The notes: generated from the letters alone by a model not told the origin. Positions 51,483 through 61,511 are shown, numbered from the stretch's first letter. The stretch: DNA of 64,000 nt from UBA2882 sp964619485 (GCA_964619485.1 CAZUCI010000002.1:1-64000); one strand, 5' to 3'. Translations and numbers: made by a program.

Positions 51483-53171
51483 ATGAACCTTTTACTGCAC
51501 TTGTTAGAACAGAATGCCGGAGTAATTCTGCTTTGTCTGATTTTGATCGTCTTTGCGGACGGTCTGTTTCGTGTATGCATTTTTTCCAAAAGGAGAAGTG
51601 CGGTTAAATCGGGCACGAGAAAAAACGAAAACGCCTTTTTGCAAATGCTCAACTGCAGCAGCAAGGAGGCTTTTGCTTTGCTGGAAGAAAAAACGCTTCT
51701 GGCAGTCTGGGTCAGCGATAACATGGAACAGGTCACAGGGGTTCCGGGTGAGAACATATTTATGGATTCTGCACAGATTTTTGCAGGTCTATCGGAGAGC
51801 GATAAGGAGAAATTTATCGCCCTTTACCATAGCTGGGACAGGAAAGAAGAATTTTGCTTTGAGGCTCCCTGGAGCTACCAGAGTAAAAGCGGGCTGCAGA
51901 TTCGGATTGAGATTATTTGTAAGGATGGCAGAGAGCTGTTTCATTTGCGGAATGTTTCAGAGGAGAAGGAACAGCTGGAGCAGATGCGTGAAATGGTGGA
52001 GGAGGCAAAGCGCGGCGAGGAGGCAAAAACAAACTTTTTGTCCAACATGAGCCACGAAATCAGGACGCCCTTAAATGGTATGCTGGGTATGATAGAGCTG
52101 GCAAAGATGAATCCAAAGGACGCGGACCGGGTGGCTGATTATCTTGGAAAAGCAGAGGAGCTGTCAAGATTTCTTTTGTCTGTTATCAACGATATTCTGG
52201 ATATGTCACGTATTGAGAGCGGGAAGACGGAGCTGGAGAGCGTGGCCTTTGATATTTGCGCCATGGGTGAGAAGCTGGAAAATATGTTTCAGGGAACAAT
52301 GGCAGACAAGGGCATTGATTTTTATGTGGATTATATTGAAATAGAAGAACCCTTCGTATTTGGAGATCAGCTGCGTATTTCCCAGATTTTAACCAATTTC
52401 CTTTCTAATTCATCCAAATTTACACCGGAGGGAGGAACCATTTCTCTGACTATCAGACAGATGAACAGTACACAGACGGAGTCCTCCTGGATGCTGCAGG
52501 TGAAGGATACAGGAAAGGGAATGGATGGAGAATTTCTGCATAAGCTGTTCCGGCCCTTTGAACAGGAGAACGGTGGAATTGCAAGAAAGTATGGCGGAAG
52601 CGGACTTGGAATGACCATTGCAGACAGTCTGGTTCACCTGATGGGCGGACAGATTCTGGTAGACAGTGAGATTGGTAAGGGGAGCACCTTTACTGTATTT
52701 TTGAAGCTTCCAATAGCGAAGAAAGAGGATATTATTGAGGAAGAAACAGTCGAGAGCGGAAATGAGGCTGTTTCACTGGAGGGCAGGAGAATTCTGATGG
52801 CAGAGGATCAGAAGATCAATGCGGTCATTGTAGTACGCATGATGCAGTCCAAGGGCGTTACCATAGATGTGGCTGAAAATGGAAAACTGGTAACAGAGAT
52901 GTTTGCAGCCTCGAAGCCGGGGTATTATGACGCAATTCTTATGGACATTCAGATGCCGGAGATGAATGGATGGGATGCGGCGAAATGCATTCGCGCCATG
53001 GAGCGGGAGGATGCAAAGCAGATTCCAATTTTTGCACTTTCGGCAGATGCCTTTGTGGAGAATAAGCGAAAGAGTGTGGAGTCAGGAATGAATGCACATA
53101 TCACGAAGCCAATTGATTTTAAAGAGCTGGAAAACTATTTGAAAACAGCATTTAAGGAATCGGGCAGGTAA
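51483..53171 (+). CDS. Hybrid sensor histidine kinase with C-terminal receiver
   Basis: 562 residues. One membrane segment lies at about 12-33 (NAGVILLCLILIVFADGLF), then a short sensor region, a helical linker, and the phospho-acceptor box FLSNMSHEIRTPLNGMLGM (about 183-201). The ATPase domain has NFLSNSSKFTPEGG, VKDTGKGMDGEFL and YGGSGLGMTIADSL. The receiver (about 437-558) has AEDQKINAV and the phospho-acceptor in ILMDIQMPEMNGW. All catalytic motifs are intact. Its stop lies 4 bases before the LRR gene, so it begins a cluster with surface-protein and MoxR/DUF58 genes and probably senses the envelope. There is no obvious output domain, so a phosphotransfer partner elsewhere is needed. Confidence 0.95.
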   Translation: MNLLLHLLEQNAGVILLCLILIVFADGLFRVCIFSKRRSAVKSGTRKNENAFLQMLNCSSKEAFALLEEKTLLAVWVSDNMEQVTGVPGENIFMDSAQIFAGLSESDKEKFIALYHSWDRKEEFCFEAPWSYQSKSGLQIRIEIICKDGRELFHLRNVSEEKEQLEQMREMVEEAKRGEEAKTNFLSNMSHEIRTPLNGMLGMIELAKMNPKDADRVADYLGKAEELSRFLLSVINDILDMSRIESGKTELESVAFDICAMGEKLENMFQGTMADKGIDFYVDYIEIEEPFVFGDQLRISQILTNFLSNSSKFTPEGGTISLTIRQMNSTQTESSWMLQVKDTGKGMDGEFLHKLFRPFEQENGGIARKYGGSGLGMTIADSLVHLMGGQILVDSEIGKGSTFTVFLKLPIAKKEDIIEEETVESGNEAVSLEGRRILMAEDQKINAVIVVRMMQSKGVTIDVAENGKLVTEMFAASKPGYYDAILMDIQMPEMNGWDAAKCIRAMEREDAKQIPIFALSADAFVENKRKSVESGMNAHITKPIDFKELENYLKTAFKESGR

Positions 53172-53175
53172 AAGG

Positions 53176-56100
53176 ATGAAAGACTTAATTTTTAAATTTA
53201 TGAAAAGGAATGGAAGGCTTGTTTTGGGGGCAGCCCTGGTGCTGGCACTCTTTGTTGGCGTGCTTGTAAATGCAGCAAAGAACAAGGACGAATTTACGCC
53301 TGGGGGACAGGAAAATCATCAGCTTCCCTTTCAAAATGAGGATATGGACAAGACCTTTGATGGAAAGCAGTCTGCCACAGACGGACTGGAAATAGAAGAA
53401 AACACGGAGGATGATGAGAAGGAAAAGGAGCTGGAAGAGGGCGATGATGAGCTTTTGTCAAAGGACGATTCTGATTTGCAGGATCAGCTGATTAACATTG
53501 CAAATCTGGTAAATCCTTCGGACAATGGAACAAAGGAAAACCCTGTTCCATCCCAGAATCCTTCAGCACCGGTATTGAATGTTGGTCAAAAGGACGATGG
53601 TGATCCTTCGACTCCGCCTGGAATCGGACCTGTTCCGGGGATTGGAGACAATCCGGGTAATGGAGATGGTGGAAAGGGCGATGGCAAAGGGGACGGAAAT
53701 GATGATGACAAGGAAAAAGAAGATCCCCCAGTCACACCTCCCAAGCCTGGAGAGGATAAAAAACCACCTAAAAATCCTTCAACAAATCAGGATTTGACCC
53801 ATGGGGATGATGATGCCTCTTACGGGAATAAGGATGAAAATAAGACTGCAGACAGCAAGGTCCCAGACAATACCTTTGAGGGAGGAACCATCCGAATGGT
53901 TAACTGTGTGCAGAAGTCAGATCAGATTTATCTGTTCCAGGGGGAATGCCCAACAGCGGAGCTCATGAAGGATTATCTGAGTGTGGATGCCAGAATTTCT
54001 GTGGCAGCTGCTCCCGGACAGGCGGCATCGACAGTACATGTCCAGGATCTTAATTATTCCTATAAGAATAACCGTGATTCCTATGGCGGAGATTACTGTG
54101 TTGACTGGAACAGCGCTGAGGAGGGGACACAGAACCAGGCACCCTTACAGCCGGGAATCTATCAGGCATCCGTATTTATGATCAATCCGGACAACGGAAC
54201 CCAGACCCAGGCACGCGCAGGCTTTTCCTATACAGTTTATGATTATCAGCTGGAGCTTGAAGATTTTGAAGAAAATTACAGTGCCCTTTCGGACAGTGCA
54301 AAGCCGCAGCTGCTTCACGCAGGTGAGAATGAGGAAATCAGCCTTGTGGCAGCCATTTCCAATATGAATAAAATCATTCTGCAGAGAACAAATTCAGGGA
54401 AAAAATACACCCATATATTGAAAAAGAATGCAGACGGAACCTATGCGTCCTTCTTTGGGGGATGGTCTCTGTCAAAGGACGGAGCCACAGTTGGAAATGT
54501 TTTCGAGCTTTCCCATGTGAAGGCAGAGGAGCTGCTGGAGGATGCGGATGGAAATAAGTATTATAAAAAGACTCTATATCCGGTATGGATATCTGCCGGT
54601 GATGCGAGCAGCTATTATGAGATTACCTTGAAAAACGATGGAAGTGTGACAGCAGAGCGTTATCTGGGGGACTGCCGCAGCGTGAAAACCCTGGATATTC
54701 CCAATGGAGTGACAGTTGTAGACCTGACCTCCATAGGAAGGGACAGCTTTCCGGTGCTCACCTTAATCAATATTCCGGAGAGTGTTACATCCATTCTTTA
54801 TCTTGACTCTATGACAATGTACCCAAAGCTTTCTGCATTTGGTGTGGCAGATGAAAATAAGCTTTTTATGGATGTGTCCGGAATTCTCTATAGTAAATCA
54901 GGGAAGACACTCCTTCGGGTTCCACCGGCAATGAGTAATCTGAGTGCCTGGTCAAAATACGTGGAAAGTATTGGCAGTAAAGCATTTCTTGATGTAAAAA
55001 TGGCACAGGTGTCATTACCTGCATCTGTAAGAGAGATTGGGGAGCATGCGTTTGATCAGGCCAAAATTGCGACACTGACAGAGCAGTCACCTCAAATTGT
55101 CTGGGGAAGCGGAAATCTCATAAGGAATGGGGCGGGTGCTTTCAATATCTCCCATATTCAGGTAGAGGATTCCCCGGAGGATGCTGTTTATTTAAAGCGT
55201 ATCAGCAGCTTGAGTGATTATCTGACCACAGAGGGAAGCGACAGCCCGGGAAATGATGCAATGAGTATTCTGACAACACCGTCAGGTGTAGAAAAGAATT
55301 ATCAATATAAGGAAGGCTGGATTCTGGATCAGAATCAGACCAGAGTGGTGATGGGAACTGCAGCAGCCGGGACACAGGCAGTGCTTCCCGAAGGTGTTAC
55401 CACGGTAAAATCCGGTGCACTTTCTGGGTGTATGCAGCTGCAAAGGCTTACCATGTCATCTACAGTTAACATGCTGCCGGATGGCTGCTTTTTATCTGAT
55501 TCTCTGACGGCAGTTTATTTTACAACAGCGACACCACCTAATATGGCGGGTGGAAAAATATTTGGCAGCTCCATTCCAGACAGGATACGTCTGTATGTTC
55601 CGGTAGATTATCTTACAGACTATCTGAACATCTGGAAGCGCTATGAGCAAAGGGGCTACGGAAGTGGAACCACAGCGGGATTTACGGTTCCCTATGGTGA
55701 CGGCATCAGTCAGGATGAGGCGGGTGCTGTATATTGGGAAGAAACGCCGGGGGCATTTACGTTGTTATCTGGAGAGCAGGTAGCCGGTGAATACACGGTA
55801 AAGGAAGGAACCACCAAAATTAAAAGCGGCGCCTTTTTGGGAAATACAGCACTTTCTGCTATTCATCTTGGCAGCGCAATTCAGACAATTGAAGCCAAAG
55901 CTTTTCAGGAATGTACAGCCTTGACAACAGTCACAGTGGGAGGACCTTTGACCACGGTGGGGGATTATGCTTTCAATAAGTGCAGTGCATTATCTGTTTT
56001 CCAATGGGAAAATGTTGCGGCGACCAGAAGTCTTTCCTCCATTGGACAGTGGGCATTTGCTGAGAGTGGATTGACTGGAATTCCTGTTGATTTGGTCAGT

Positions 56101-56463
56101 GCCGCGGGAGAACCAAAATTATTTACGGTAAGAATTTCCCAGGATGGAGACTTATCTCCTTACAACAGCTGCGTGATTTTCGAGGGTGATGATGTAAGAG
56201 GAAGAGGGAAGATGTTCCCAAATCTGAGTTCAATTGGAGATTATGCATTTGCTTATTGCCAGAATATCAGCTATATGAGCATACCTCAGTTCGGTGATAT
56301 TGAGGCATGGAAAGCACTTTTATATGAAAAATGGAATGTGAACTGGTTCATGACGAATACCACCATATCACCTACACCTGTTCCCTGCGGAAGCTCTTAT
56401 GATCCGGTTAAGAATCCGACAGCCGGCGGTGGAGAAGGTGGCGGCGGAGGAGAAATTATTTAA
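53176..56463 (+). CDS. Large surface protein with leucine-rich (BspA-type, LRR_5) repeats
   Basis: 1095 residues. A basic N-terminus and hydrophobic segment at about 15-35 (LVLGAALVLALFVGVLVNAA) act as a signal or anchor. An acidic and then Pro/Gly-rich linker (for example DNPGNGDGGKGDGKGDGNDD) runs to about 220. The middle holds extracellular beta-rich sequence, and the second half has LRR_5 repeats such as TVVDLTSIGRDSFPVLTLIN, IGSKAFLDVKMAQVSLPASV and IKSGAFLGNTALSAIHLGSA. The end is a Gly-rich tail without LPXTG. It lies between a hybrid kinase and a MoxR ATPase, 4 bases after the first and 18 before the second, so it is likely exported or assembled with their help. Adhesion is the usual role. 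Confidence 0.9.
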   Translation: MKDLIFKFMKRNGRLVLGAALVLALFVGVLVNAAKNKDEFTPGGQENHQLPFQNEDMDKTFDGKQSATDGLEIEENTEDDEKEKELEEGDDELLSKDDSDLQDQLINIANLVNPSDNGTKENPVPSQNPSAPVLNVGQKDDGDPSTPPGIGPVPGIGDNPGNGDGGKGDGKGDGNDDDKEKEDPPVTPPKPGEDKKPPKNPSTNQDLTHGDDDASYGNKDENKTADSKVPDNTFEGGTIRMVNCVQKSDQIYLFQGECPTAELMKDYLSVDARISVAAAPGQAASTVHVQDLNYSYKNNRDSYGGDYCVDWNSAEEGTQNQAPLQPGIYQASVFMINPDNGTQTQARAGFSYTVYDYQLELEDFEENYSALSDSAKPQLLHAGENEEISLVAAISNMNKIILQRTNSGKKYTHILKKNADGTYASFFGGWSLSKDGATVGNVFELSHVKAEELLEDADGNKYYKKTLYPVWISAGDASSYYEITLKNDGSVTAERYLGDCRSVKTLDIPNGVTVVDLTSIGRDSFPVLTLINIPESVTSILYLDSMTMYPKLSAFGVADENKLFMDVSGILYSKSGKTLLRVPPAMSNLSAWSKYVESIGSKAFLDVKMAQVSLPASVREIGEHAFDQAKIATLTEQSPQIVWGSGNLIRNGAGAFNISHIQVEDSPEDAVYLKRISSLSDYLTTEGSDSPGNDAMSILTTPSGVEKNYQYKEGWILDQNQTRVVMGTAAAGTQAVLPEGVTTVKSGALSGCMQLQRLTMSSTVNMLPDGCFLSDSLTAVYFTTATPPNMAGGKIFGSSIPDRIRLYVPVDYLTDYLNIWKRYEQRGYGSGTTAGFTVPYGDGISQDEAGAVYWEETPGAFTLLSGEQVAGEYTVKEGTTKIKSGAFLGNTALSAIHLGSAIQTIEAKAFQECTALTTVTVGGPLTTVGDYAFNKCSALSVFQWENVAATRSLSSIGQWAFAESGLTGIPVDLVSAAGEPKLFTVRISQDGDLSPYNSCVIFEGDDVRGRGKMFPNLSSIGDYAFAYCQNISYMSIPQFGDIEAWKALLYEKWNVNWFMTNTTISPTPVPCGSSYDPVKNPTAGGGEGGGGGEII

Positions 56464-56481
56464 AGTAGTAAAGGAGAACGT

Positions 56482-57446
56482 ATGATAATAGAACAATCAG
56501 AACAAATTATCTCAGAGGTTGGGAAGGTACTGGTAGGAAAAGATGATGTTATTAAAAAACCTTAATGGCAATTTATGCGGGCGGACATGTGCTGTTGGAG
56601 GATTATCCCGGAGTTGGTAAAACTACTTTGGCGCTGGCTTTTTCCAGGGTACTGGGAATGGAGTATAAGCGTATCCAGTTTACATCGGATACCATGCCTT
56701 CTGATCTGATTGGCTTTTCTGTATATGATAAGCAGAAGGATACCTTTATTTACAGACCGGGAGCGGTTAACTGTCAGCTGTTTCTTGGGGATGAAATCAA
56801 TCGTACCAGTCCCAAGACTCAGGCGGCACTTCTGGAGGTTATGGAGGAGGGCAATGTGTCAGTGGATGGAATTACGCATCCGCTTCCAAAGCCATTTATC
56901 TGTATTGCCACACAAAATCCGCTGGGCTCCATTGGTACTCAGCCGCTTCCTGATTCTCAGATGGATCGTTTTATGGTAAGGCTTTCCATTGGATTTCCCA
57001 GCATAGAGGAACAGGCCATGATTATTAAACAGCGTCAGCATCATAATCCTTTACAGGATGTGAAAGCGGTTGTATCTGCAGAGGATATTCTTGATATTCA
57101 AAGGTACATTGCCTCTGTAACCATGTCTGAGGAAATTCTTCTTTATATTTCTGCATTGTGTGAAATGACAAGACTGTCACCAATGGTGGAAATGGGTGTC
57201 AGTCCCCGTGGTGCGCTGGCAATTAGCCAGATGGCAAGAGCGCATGCGCTGTTGGAAAAGAGAGATTATGTCGTGCCTGAGGATGTTCAGGAGGTATTTC
57301 TGGATGTCTGTGCCCATCGATGCGTGATGCGCCCACAGGCAAGAATCGAGGGTGTGACGGCAGAGAGCTATTTACAGGATATCTTGAAGAAGGCGACACC
57401 ACCGGAATTGGGAAACGGAAAAGCTTTATTTGGCAGAAAGGGTTAG
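56482..57446 (+). CDS. MoxR-type AAA+ ATPase, frameshifted at a poly-A run near its start
   Basis: The natural start is the ATG at 56482 (AAGGAGAAC upstream), but its frame hits TAA at 56563 after VGKDDVIKKP. From 56559 the next frame continues TLMAIYAGGHVLLEDYPGVG, exactly what the family needs, so a one-base change at the six-A run (56554-56559) or a -1 ribosomal slip there restores the protein of about 321 residues. Downstream motifs are intact: Walker A in DYPGVGKTTL, Walker B and sensor in LFLGDEINRTSPKTQAALLE, ATQNPLGSIGTQPLPDSQMD. MoxR ATPases are chaperone-like partners of DUF58/VWA proteins. If no slip occurs, only a shortened protein from the ATG at 56565 could be made, still holding Walker A. 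Confidence 0.9.
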
Positions 57447-57449
57447 CCT

Positions 57450-58607
57450 ATGAGGAAGAACAGGATTCTCTACTGTGTACTGCTTCTTTTTTGTCTTATT
57501 TTTCTGGTTGCATCCAACCACAGAAGTGTTTTACTTTTGTGTCTGCTGCTGCTCTTTTTTGCTCTGTTTTCATTCACCCTGCTGTTTTTGGGCAGAAACG
57601 AGATAACCTCCGTTTCCCTGGAGCGCAAAGTGGGAAAAGAAAATGATAATAAGGGAAGTGAGCTGTATCTTCATGTGGTTCGTAAGCATAAATTCCCAAT
57701 TGGAAAAATCAGAATCAGACTGTTCTATGAGAACCGTTTGTACGGGGAAAGGAATCAGTGGATTTTATGTCTGAATCCCCAGCCGGAAAGAGATATGTGG
57801 TATTCTTTGCCATGGAATGAGAGAGATTGTGGATATTATGTCATTTCATTTGAAAGAATACTTCTCTATGATTTAATGGGGCTGATGGGAATTACCCGAA
57901 AATGCAGCGGAGAAATTCAATATCCCCGATATCCTTCTTTTTATCAGTTTTTGCTGCATGCCACCAAAAATCAGAAAAATCTGTATGATGGGGAATTTTA
58001 CGATCCAAATAAGAGAGGTCACGATCCCTCAGAGGTCTTTGATTTGCGGGATTACCAGGAGGGAGATGCCATCAACAGTATTCACTGGAAGCTGTCAGGA
58101 AAGCTGGAACGACTGATCGTGAGAGAAAGTGGAAATCCCATCACCAATGAGACGGTAATTTTATGTGATCCAGGATTTGAAAGCTTTCGCGATAATCATA
58201 AGCTGGTTGATGGAATTCTGTGTCTTTTCCTGTCTGTCAGCAAGGCACTGCTGGATCAGGGAATGAAGCACAAGGTATATTTTCCACAGAAAACGTCTTT
58301 TTTGGAGCGGGAAATTTCCACAGATGGACAATTGATGGATGCACTCCTTCTGTTTCTTCAGATTCCAATTACCGATGGAAAAGAATTGTTTACACAGTGG
58401 AGGCTTCAGGGTGGAACAGCGAGAACCATTTTGATTACCGGTGCACTCAGGGAGTTGGAATATCAGGAGCTGGCAGAAAAAACAGCACTGACAGTTATTC
58501 TTTTATCCGAGCATAGTCTTGAGCAGATTGAGGAGAGAAGTAATTACAAAATTGTGGCCCTTCCACTGGATGAGATTGGGCAGAAGGTAAAACAGATTGA
58601 TTTTTAA
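57450..58607 (+). CDS. DUF58-domain membrane protein
   Basis: 385 residues. Two membrane segments at the N-terminus (about 5-47: ILYCVLLLFCLIFLVAS and VLLLCLLLLFFALFSFTLLF) are followed by a cytosolic part with the DUF58 signature FDLRDYQEGDAINSIHWKLS, then KLERLIVRESGNP. The C-terminal part is VWA-like (TVILCDPGFESFRD), without a full metal site. DUF58 proteins are the usual partners of MoxR ATPases. The gene starts 3 bases after moxR and ends 15 bases before the transglutaminase-like gene. Confidence 0.93.
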   Translation: MRKNRILYCVLLLFCLIFLVASNHRSVLLLCLLLLFFALFSFTLLFLGRNEITSVSLERKVGKENDNKGSELYLHVVRKHKFPIGKIRIRLFYENRLYGERNQWILCLNPQPERDMWYSLPWNERDCGYYVISFERILLYDLMGLMGITRKCSGEIQYPRYPSFYQFLLHATKNQKNLYDGEFYDPNKRGHDPSEVFDLRDYQEGDAINSIHWKLSGKLERLIVRESGNPITNETVILCDPGFESFRDNHKLVDGILCLFLSVSKALLDQGMKHKVYFPQKTSFLEREISTDGQLMDALLLFLQIPITDGKELFTQWRLQGGTARTILITGALRELEYQELAEKTALTVILLSEHSLEQIEERSNYKIVALPLDEIGQKVKQIDF

Positions 58608-58622
58608 AGGGACAGGCAGGAC

Positions 58623-60935
58623 ATGAACAAAGAAGTAACGATATATGGAAAAAACAGCATAGTGCAGAGTGAGAGATGGCAGTTTTTGCATGAGGTCATG
58701 GTTGCCGTTTTCTTTTTGTCGTCTTTTTTATGCGTGTTATCCTGCTTTATGGAGCCCCTCTGGGTGAAGCTTGTGCTGGTTTTTACAGCTTTTTTTCCTA
58801 TTTTGATTTTGTGCTTTCCGATTTCTTCCAGGCAAAGTACATGGGTCAGAAATATTTGTACAATTCTGACAGTCGTGTCTGTTTTGGCCGGTCCGACCAG
58901 ATGGATTCATGGATTTTTGTCCTTTGCCAATCTGCTCATAGAGATGTGGAATCATCATTTTCATACCTTTATTTCAGGCTATAGGGTTGAAGCTGTCAGC
59001 CAGGCAGCGATGCTTCAGTTCTACGGATCGCTTGTCCTTTTGGCACTGTTTTTTTCTATCCTGTGCGTGAGAATGCACTGCAGTTTTGTACTGATTATGG
59101 CAGGGTGCACACTGCTTCTGGCCGCCAGCTATTTTCAGCTTGATATTCCCCTGTGGATTTATGTGGCCATGGGTGTTGGAGTGTGGCTGTTTTTTGCAGC
59201 TGAAAGTATGGTGGATCAGGGCTATCGCATTTTGCTGAGTGTTGTGGGCGTTACTTTGGCTGTGGGTGTCCTGTTTGTGACAGTATCGTCAGGATTTACA
59301 GGGAGCACAGCAATTGCCAATGTTAAAGATACTTTTCTTCAGGGAATTGATTACCTGCGTTTTGGAAGGGATTCTCTTCCCCAGGGAGATTTGACAAAGG
59401 CTGCTTTTTTGAAGGGCGATGGGGAGGAAACGCTCTGCATCAGAGGAGAAGTATCTGTTCCCCTGCATCTGCGGGGATTTGTGGGAGGTACCTATACGGG
59501 AAGCGGGTTTGAGAGAACGGATTTGTCGGCCTACAGTGGTGATATGAATGGTCTGATGGAGTGGCTTACAGAAAACAACTTTCAGCAGCCCTATCAGATG
59601 GCTCATTTTTGCTTTCTGACCAACACATCCGAAGCTGGAAGGAAGCTCTCTGTTATCAACAGAGGCGCTTACAGAAAATATCTTTACCTGCCCTATGAGA
59701 CCATTTCGCTGGAGCGTGGAGATGGAGGGGTGAAAAACGACTGGCAGGTGGCTTCAAAAGGAATTTTTGGTGCAGGGCGCTATGAATTTACCATGGAGGA
59801 TTCCAATTCCAGTGAGGACTTTGTGATGGGAAGCATTGATTCCACAAAGGAGGGAGCAGATCAGTTTGAAGCGGCGGAGAATGAGTACCGCAATTTTGTT
59901 TACAATACCTATCTTACAGTGGATGACCACGTAAGGGATGTTGTGGAGGAACAGCTCTTTTCCGGCTTGAAGCTGGAAAATGAAAGGTCTGTGGAGGATG
60001 TAACCGGAAAAATCCGTCTTGCATTGCTGCAGTATAATCAGTTCGCAGAAAAACCGGATGTATATTCCGGCGAGAAGGACTTTATTGACTGGTTTTTAGA
60101 GAATGACCATAAGTGCAACTCTGCCTATTATGCAGCGACAGCCGTTCTGGCCTACCGTTGTGCCGGGATTCCGGCCCGCTATGTGGAGGGCTATTATCTT
60201 TCAGAGGCACAGATAAGCAATGCCTCCAGCCAAAACGAGAGTGAGGTCTCTTTGACAGGTGAGGATACAAGAGCCTGGGTGGAAACCTATATCGGCGGCG
60301 TTGGCTGGCTTCCGGTGGAGGTTACTCTCGGCTATTATCAGGCCGGCTTTTCCATGCTGGAAATGGCAGTTGCACCGGAGGATACCATTGAGGTAGTACA
60401 GGGACAGGATGATTCTGTGGCAGGAAAGACAACCGATTCCGTAATGCCCGGGGACGGTGGTGGAGAGGGTAAGGAACCACCGCTGCCAACTGTACTGCAT
60501 TTTCTTGGGTGGATGCTCCTCACAGGGGTGTGTATACTTGGACTGGCATTTCTTGTCCGCATGCAGGCATATGTCAGAAGTGCGGCTTTTTATGCGGCAG
60601 TGCAAAAAAGCAGAGCAGACCGGCACTGCCGGATGGTATATGACAAGGTGTGCAGAATCTTTTTGCTGGCAGGTGTAACAGGGGATTTGCGATTTCCCAG
60701 AAAGTGCGTGAATGAGGTGACGACGGTGCTGCCGGGTATTACGGCAGACGAGATAAATCGTTTTATTTCTATTGTTGAAAAGGGAATTTTTAAGGGAAGC
60801 CTGTATTCTGCAGAGCTGGTGACCATTGACCGTTTTATGGATCTGTGTCTGCAGCAGCTTATAGAGAAGGGTAGAGTTCTGACAAAGGTCAAAACATATT
60901 ATGTATATGCACTGCATAGAAAAAGGGAAGGCTGA
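58623..60935 (+). CDS. TgpA-like membrane protein with an inactive-looking transglutaminase domain
   Basis: 770 residues. Six or so membrane segments lie in residues 20-230, then an extracytoplasmic region of about 400 residues, one more membrane segment at about 623-642 (HFLGWMLLTGVCILGLAFLV), and a cytoplasmic tail. The outer region contains a transglutaminase-like fold (about 470-575): KCNSAYYAATAVLAYRCAGI, then PARYVEGYY, and DTRAWVETYIGGVGWLPVEV. Counting back from GIPAR, the catalytic Cys position is Ser500 (a Cys lies two residues earlier), the His of the usual HAW is Arg550, and the Asp is replaced by Glu. The last gene of the MoxR-DUF58-TgpA set; it may act as a binding scaffold rather than a cross-linking enzyme. 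Confidence 0.88.
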   Translation: MNKEVTIYGKNSIVQSERWQFLHEVMVAVFFLSSFLCVLSCFMEPLWVKLVLVFTAFFPILILCFPISSRQSTWVRNICTILTVVSVLAGPTRWIHGFLSFANLLIEMWNHHFHTFISGYRVEAVSQAAMLQFYGSLVLLALFFSILCVRMHCSFVLIMAGCTLLLAASYFQLDIPLWIYVAMGVGVWLFFAAESMVDQGYRILLSVVGVTLAVGVLFVTVSSGFTGSTAIANVKDTFLQGIDYLRFGRDSLPQGDLTKAAFLKGDGEETLCIRGEVSVPLHLRGFVGGTYTGSGFERTDLSAYSGDMNGLMEWLTENNFQQPYQMAHFCFLTNTSEAGRKLSVINRGAYRKYLYLPYETISLERGDGGVKNDWQVASKGIFGAGRYEFTMEDSNSSEDFVMGSIDSTKEGADQFEAAENEYRNFVYNTYLTVDDHVRDVVEEQLFSGLKLENERSVEDVTGKIRLALLQYNQFAEKPDVYSGEKDFIDWFLENDHKCNSAYYAATAVLAYRCAGIPARYVEGYYLSEAQISNASSQNESEVSLTGEDTRAWVETYIGGVGWLPVEVTLGYYQAGFSMLEMAVAPEDTIEVVQGQDDSVAGKTTDSVMPGDGGGEGKEPPLPTVLHFLGWMLLTGVCILGLAFLVRMQAYVRSAAFYAAVQKSRADRHCRMVYDKVCRIFLLAGVTGDLRFPRKCVNEVTTVLPGITADEINRFISIVEKGIFKGSLYSAELVTIDRFMDLCLQQLIEKGRVLTKVKTYYVYALHRKREG

Positions 60936-60957
60936 TCACTCAACCTTCCCCATTTTA
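60919..60957. terminator. Bidirectional terminator across two stop codons
   Basis: GGGAAGG (60925-60931) pairs with CCTTCCC (60944-60950); A residues precede and T residues follow, giving a U-tract on both strands. The loop holds the stop codons of the transglutaminase-like gene (60933-60935) and of lepB (60936-60938), which touch end to end. Confidence 0.85.
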
Positions 60958-61463
60958 TTAAAAGGAAAATAGCGGAATACGGCCTTCCCAAGGATATTAT
61001 CCATTGGAACAAAGGTCTTTTCCCAATATCTGGAATCATAGGAATTGTTACGATTATCACCCATGACAAAATAGCTGTTGTTGGGCACCTCATAGGGACC
61101 AAAATTTCCAAGAGGGGTTTCTCTGGTGAAGGAGTCATCCAGAGGAGTGTCAGAATTGTTAATGTATACCTTGCCGTCAATCACTGTGACTGTTTCACCC
61201 GGCAGCCCGATGATTCGCTTGATATAAAGCTGGGATTCGTCATCAGGAAGACGGAAAATGATGATGTCAAAACGCTGGGGAATTTTACTTTTATATGCAA
61301 AACGGTTTCCGATGACACGGTCACCAATCATAATGGTGTCCTGCATGGATTCAGATGGGATGCGGGCATTGACAATCAACACAGAGTCAATGAACCAGAC
61401 AAGGCAGAGTACAACCACAAAAATGACAACATATTCTAAAGCTTCTCTTAATTTACTATTCAA
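60936..61463 (-). CDS. lepB: Type I signal peptidase
   Basis: 175 residues. Removes signal peptides on the outer face of the membrane. One membrane segment lies at about 10-30 (YVVIFVVVLCLVWFIDSVLI). The catalytic Ser is in RIPSESMQDTI (about residue 39) and the catalytic Lys in YIKRIIGLPGE; GDNRNNSYDSRYW is the conserved box E. The start is TTG at 61463, the only usual start codon in the open region; the upstream AAAGAAG is rather far, so the exact start is uncertain. It converges on the surface-protein cluster, whose exported products it may process. Confidence 0.93.
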   Translation of the reverse strand: MNSKLREALEYVVIFVVVLCLVWFIDSVLIVNARIPSESMQDTIMIGDRVIGNRFAYKSKIPQRFDIIIFRLPDDESQLYIKRIIGLPGETVTVIDGKVYINNSDTPLDDSFTRETPLGNFGPYEVPNNSYFVMGDNRNNSYDSRYWEKTFVPMDNILGKAVFRYFPFNKMGKVE

Positions 61464-61511
61464 ACCGTTTACACACTTCTTTCTCTTTTCAGTGATTTAT
61501 GTTATCCTCAT

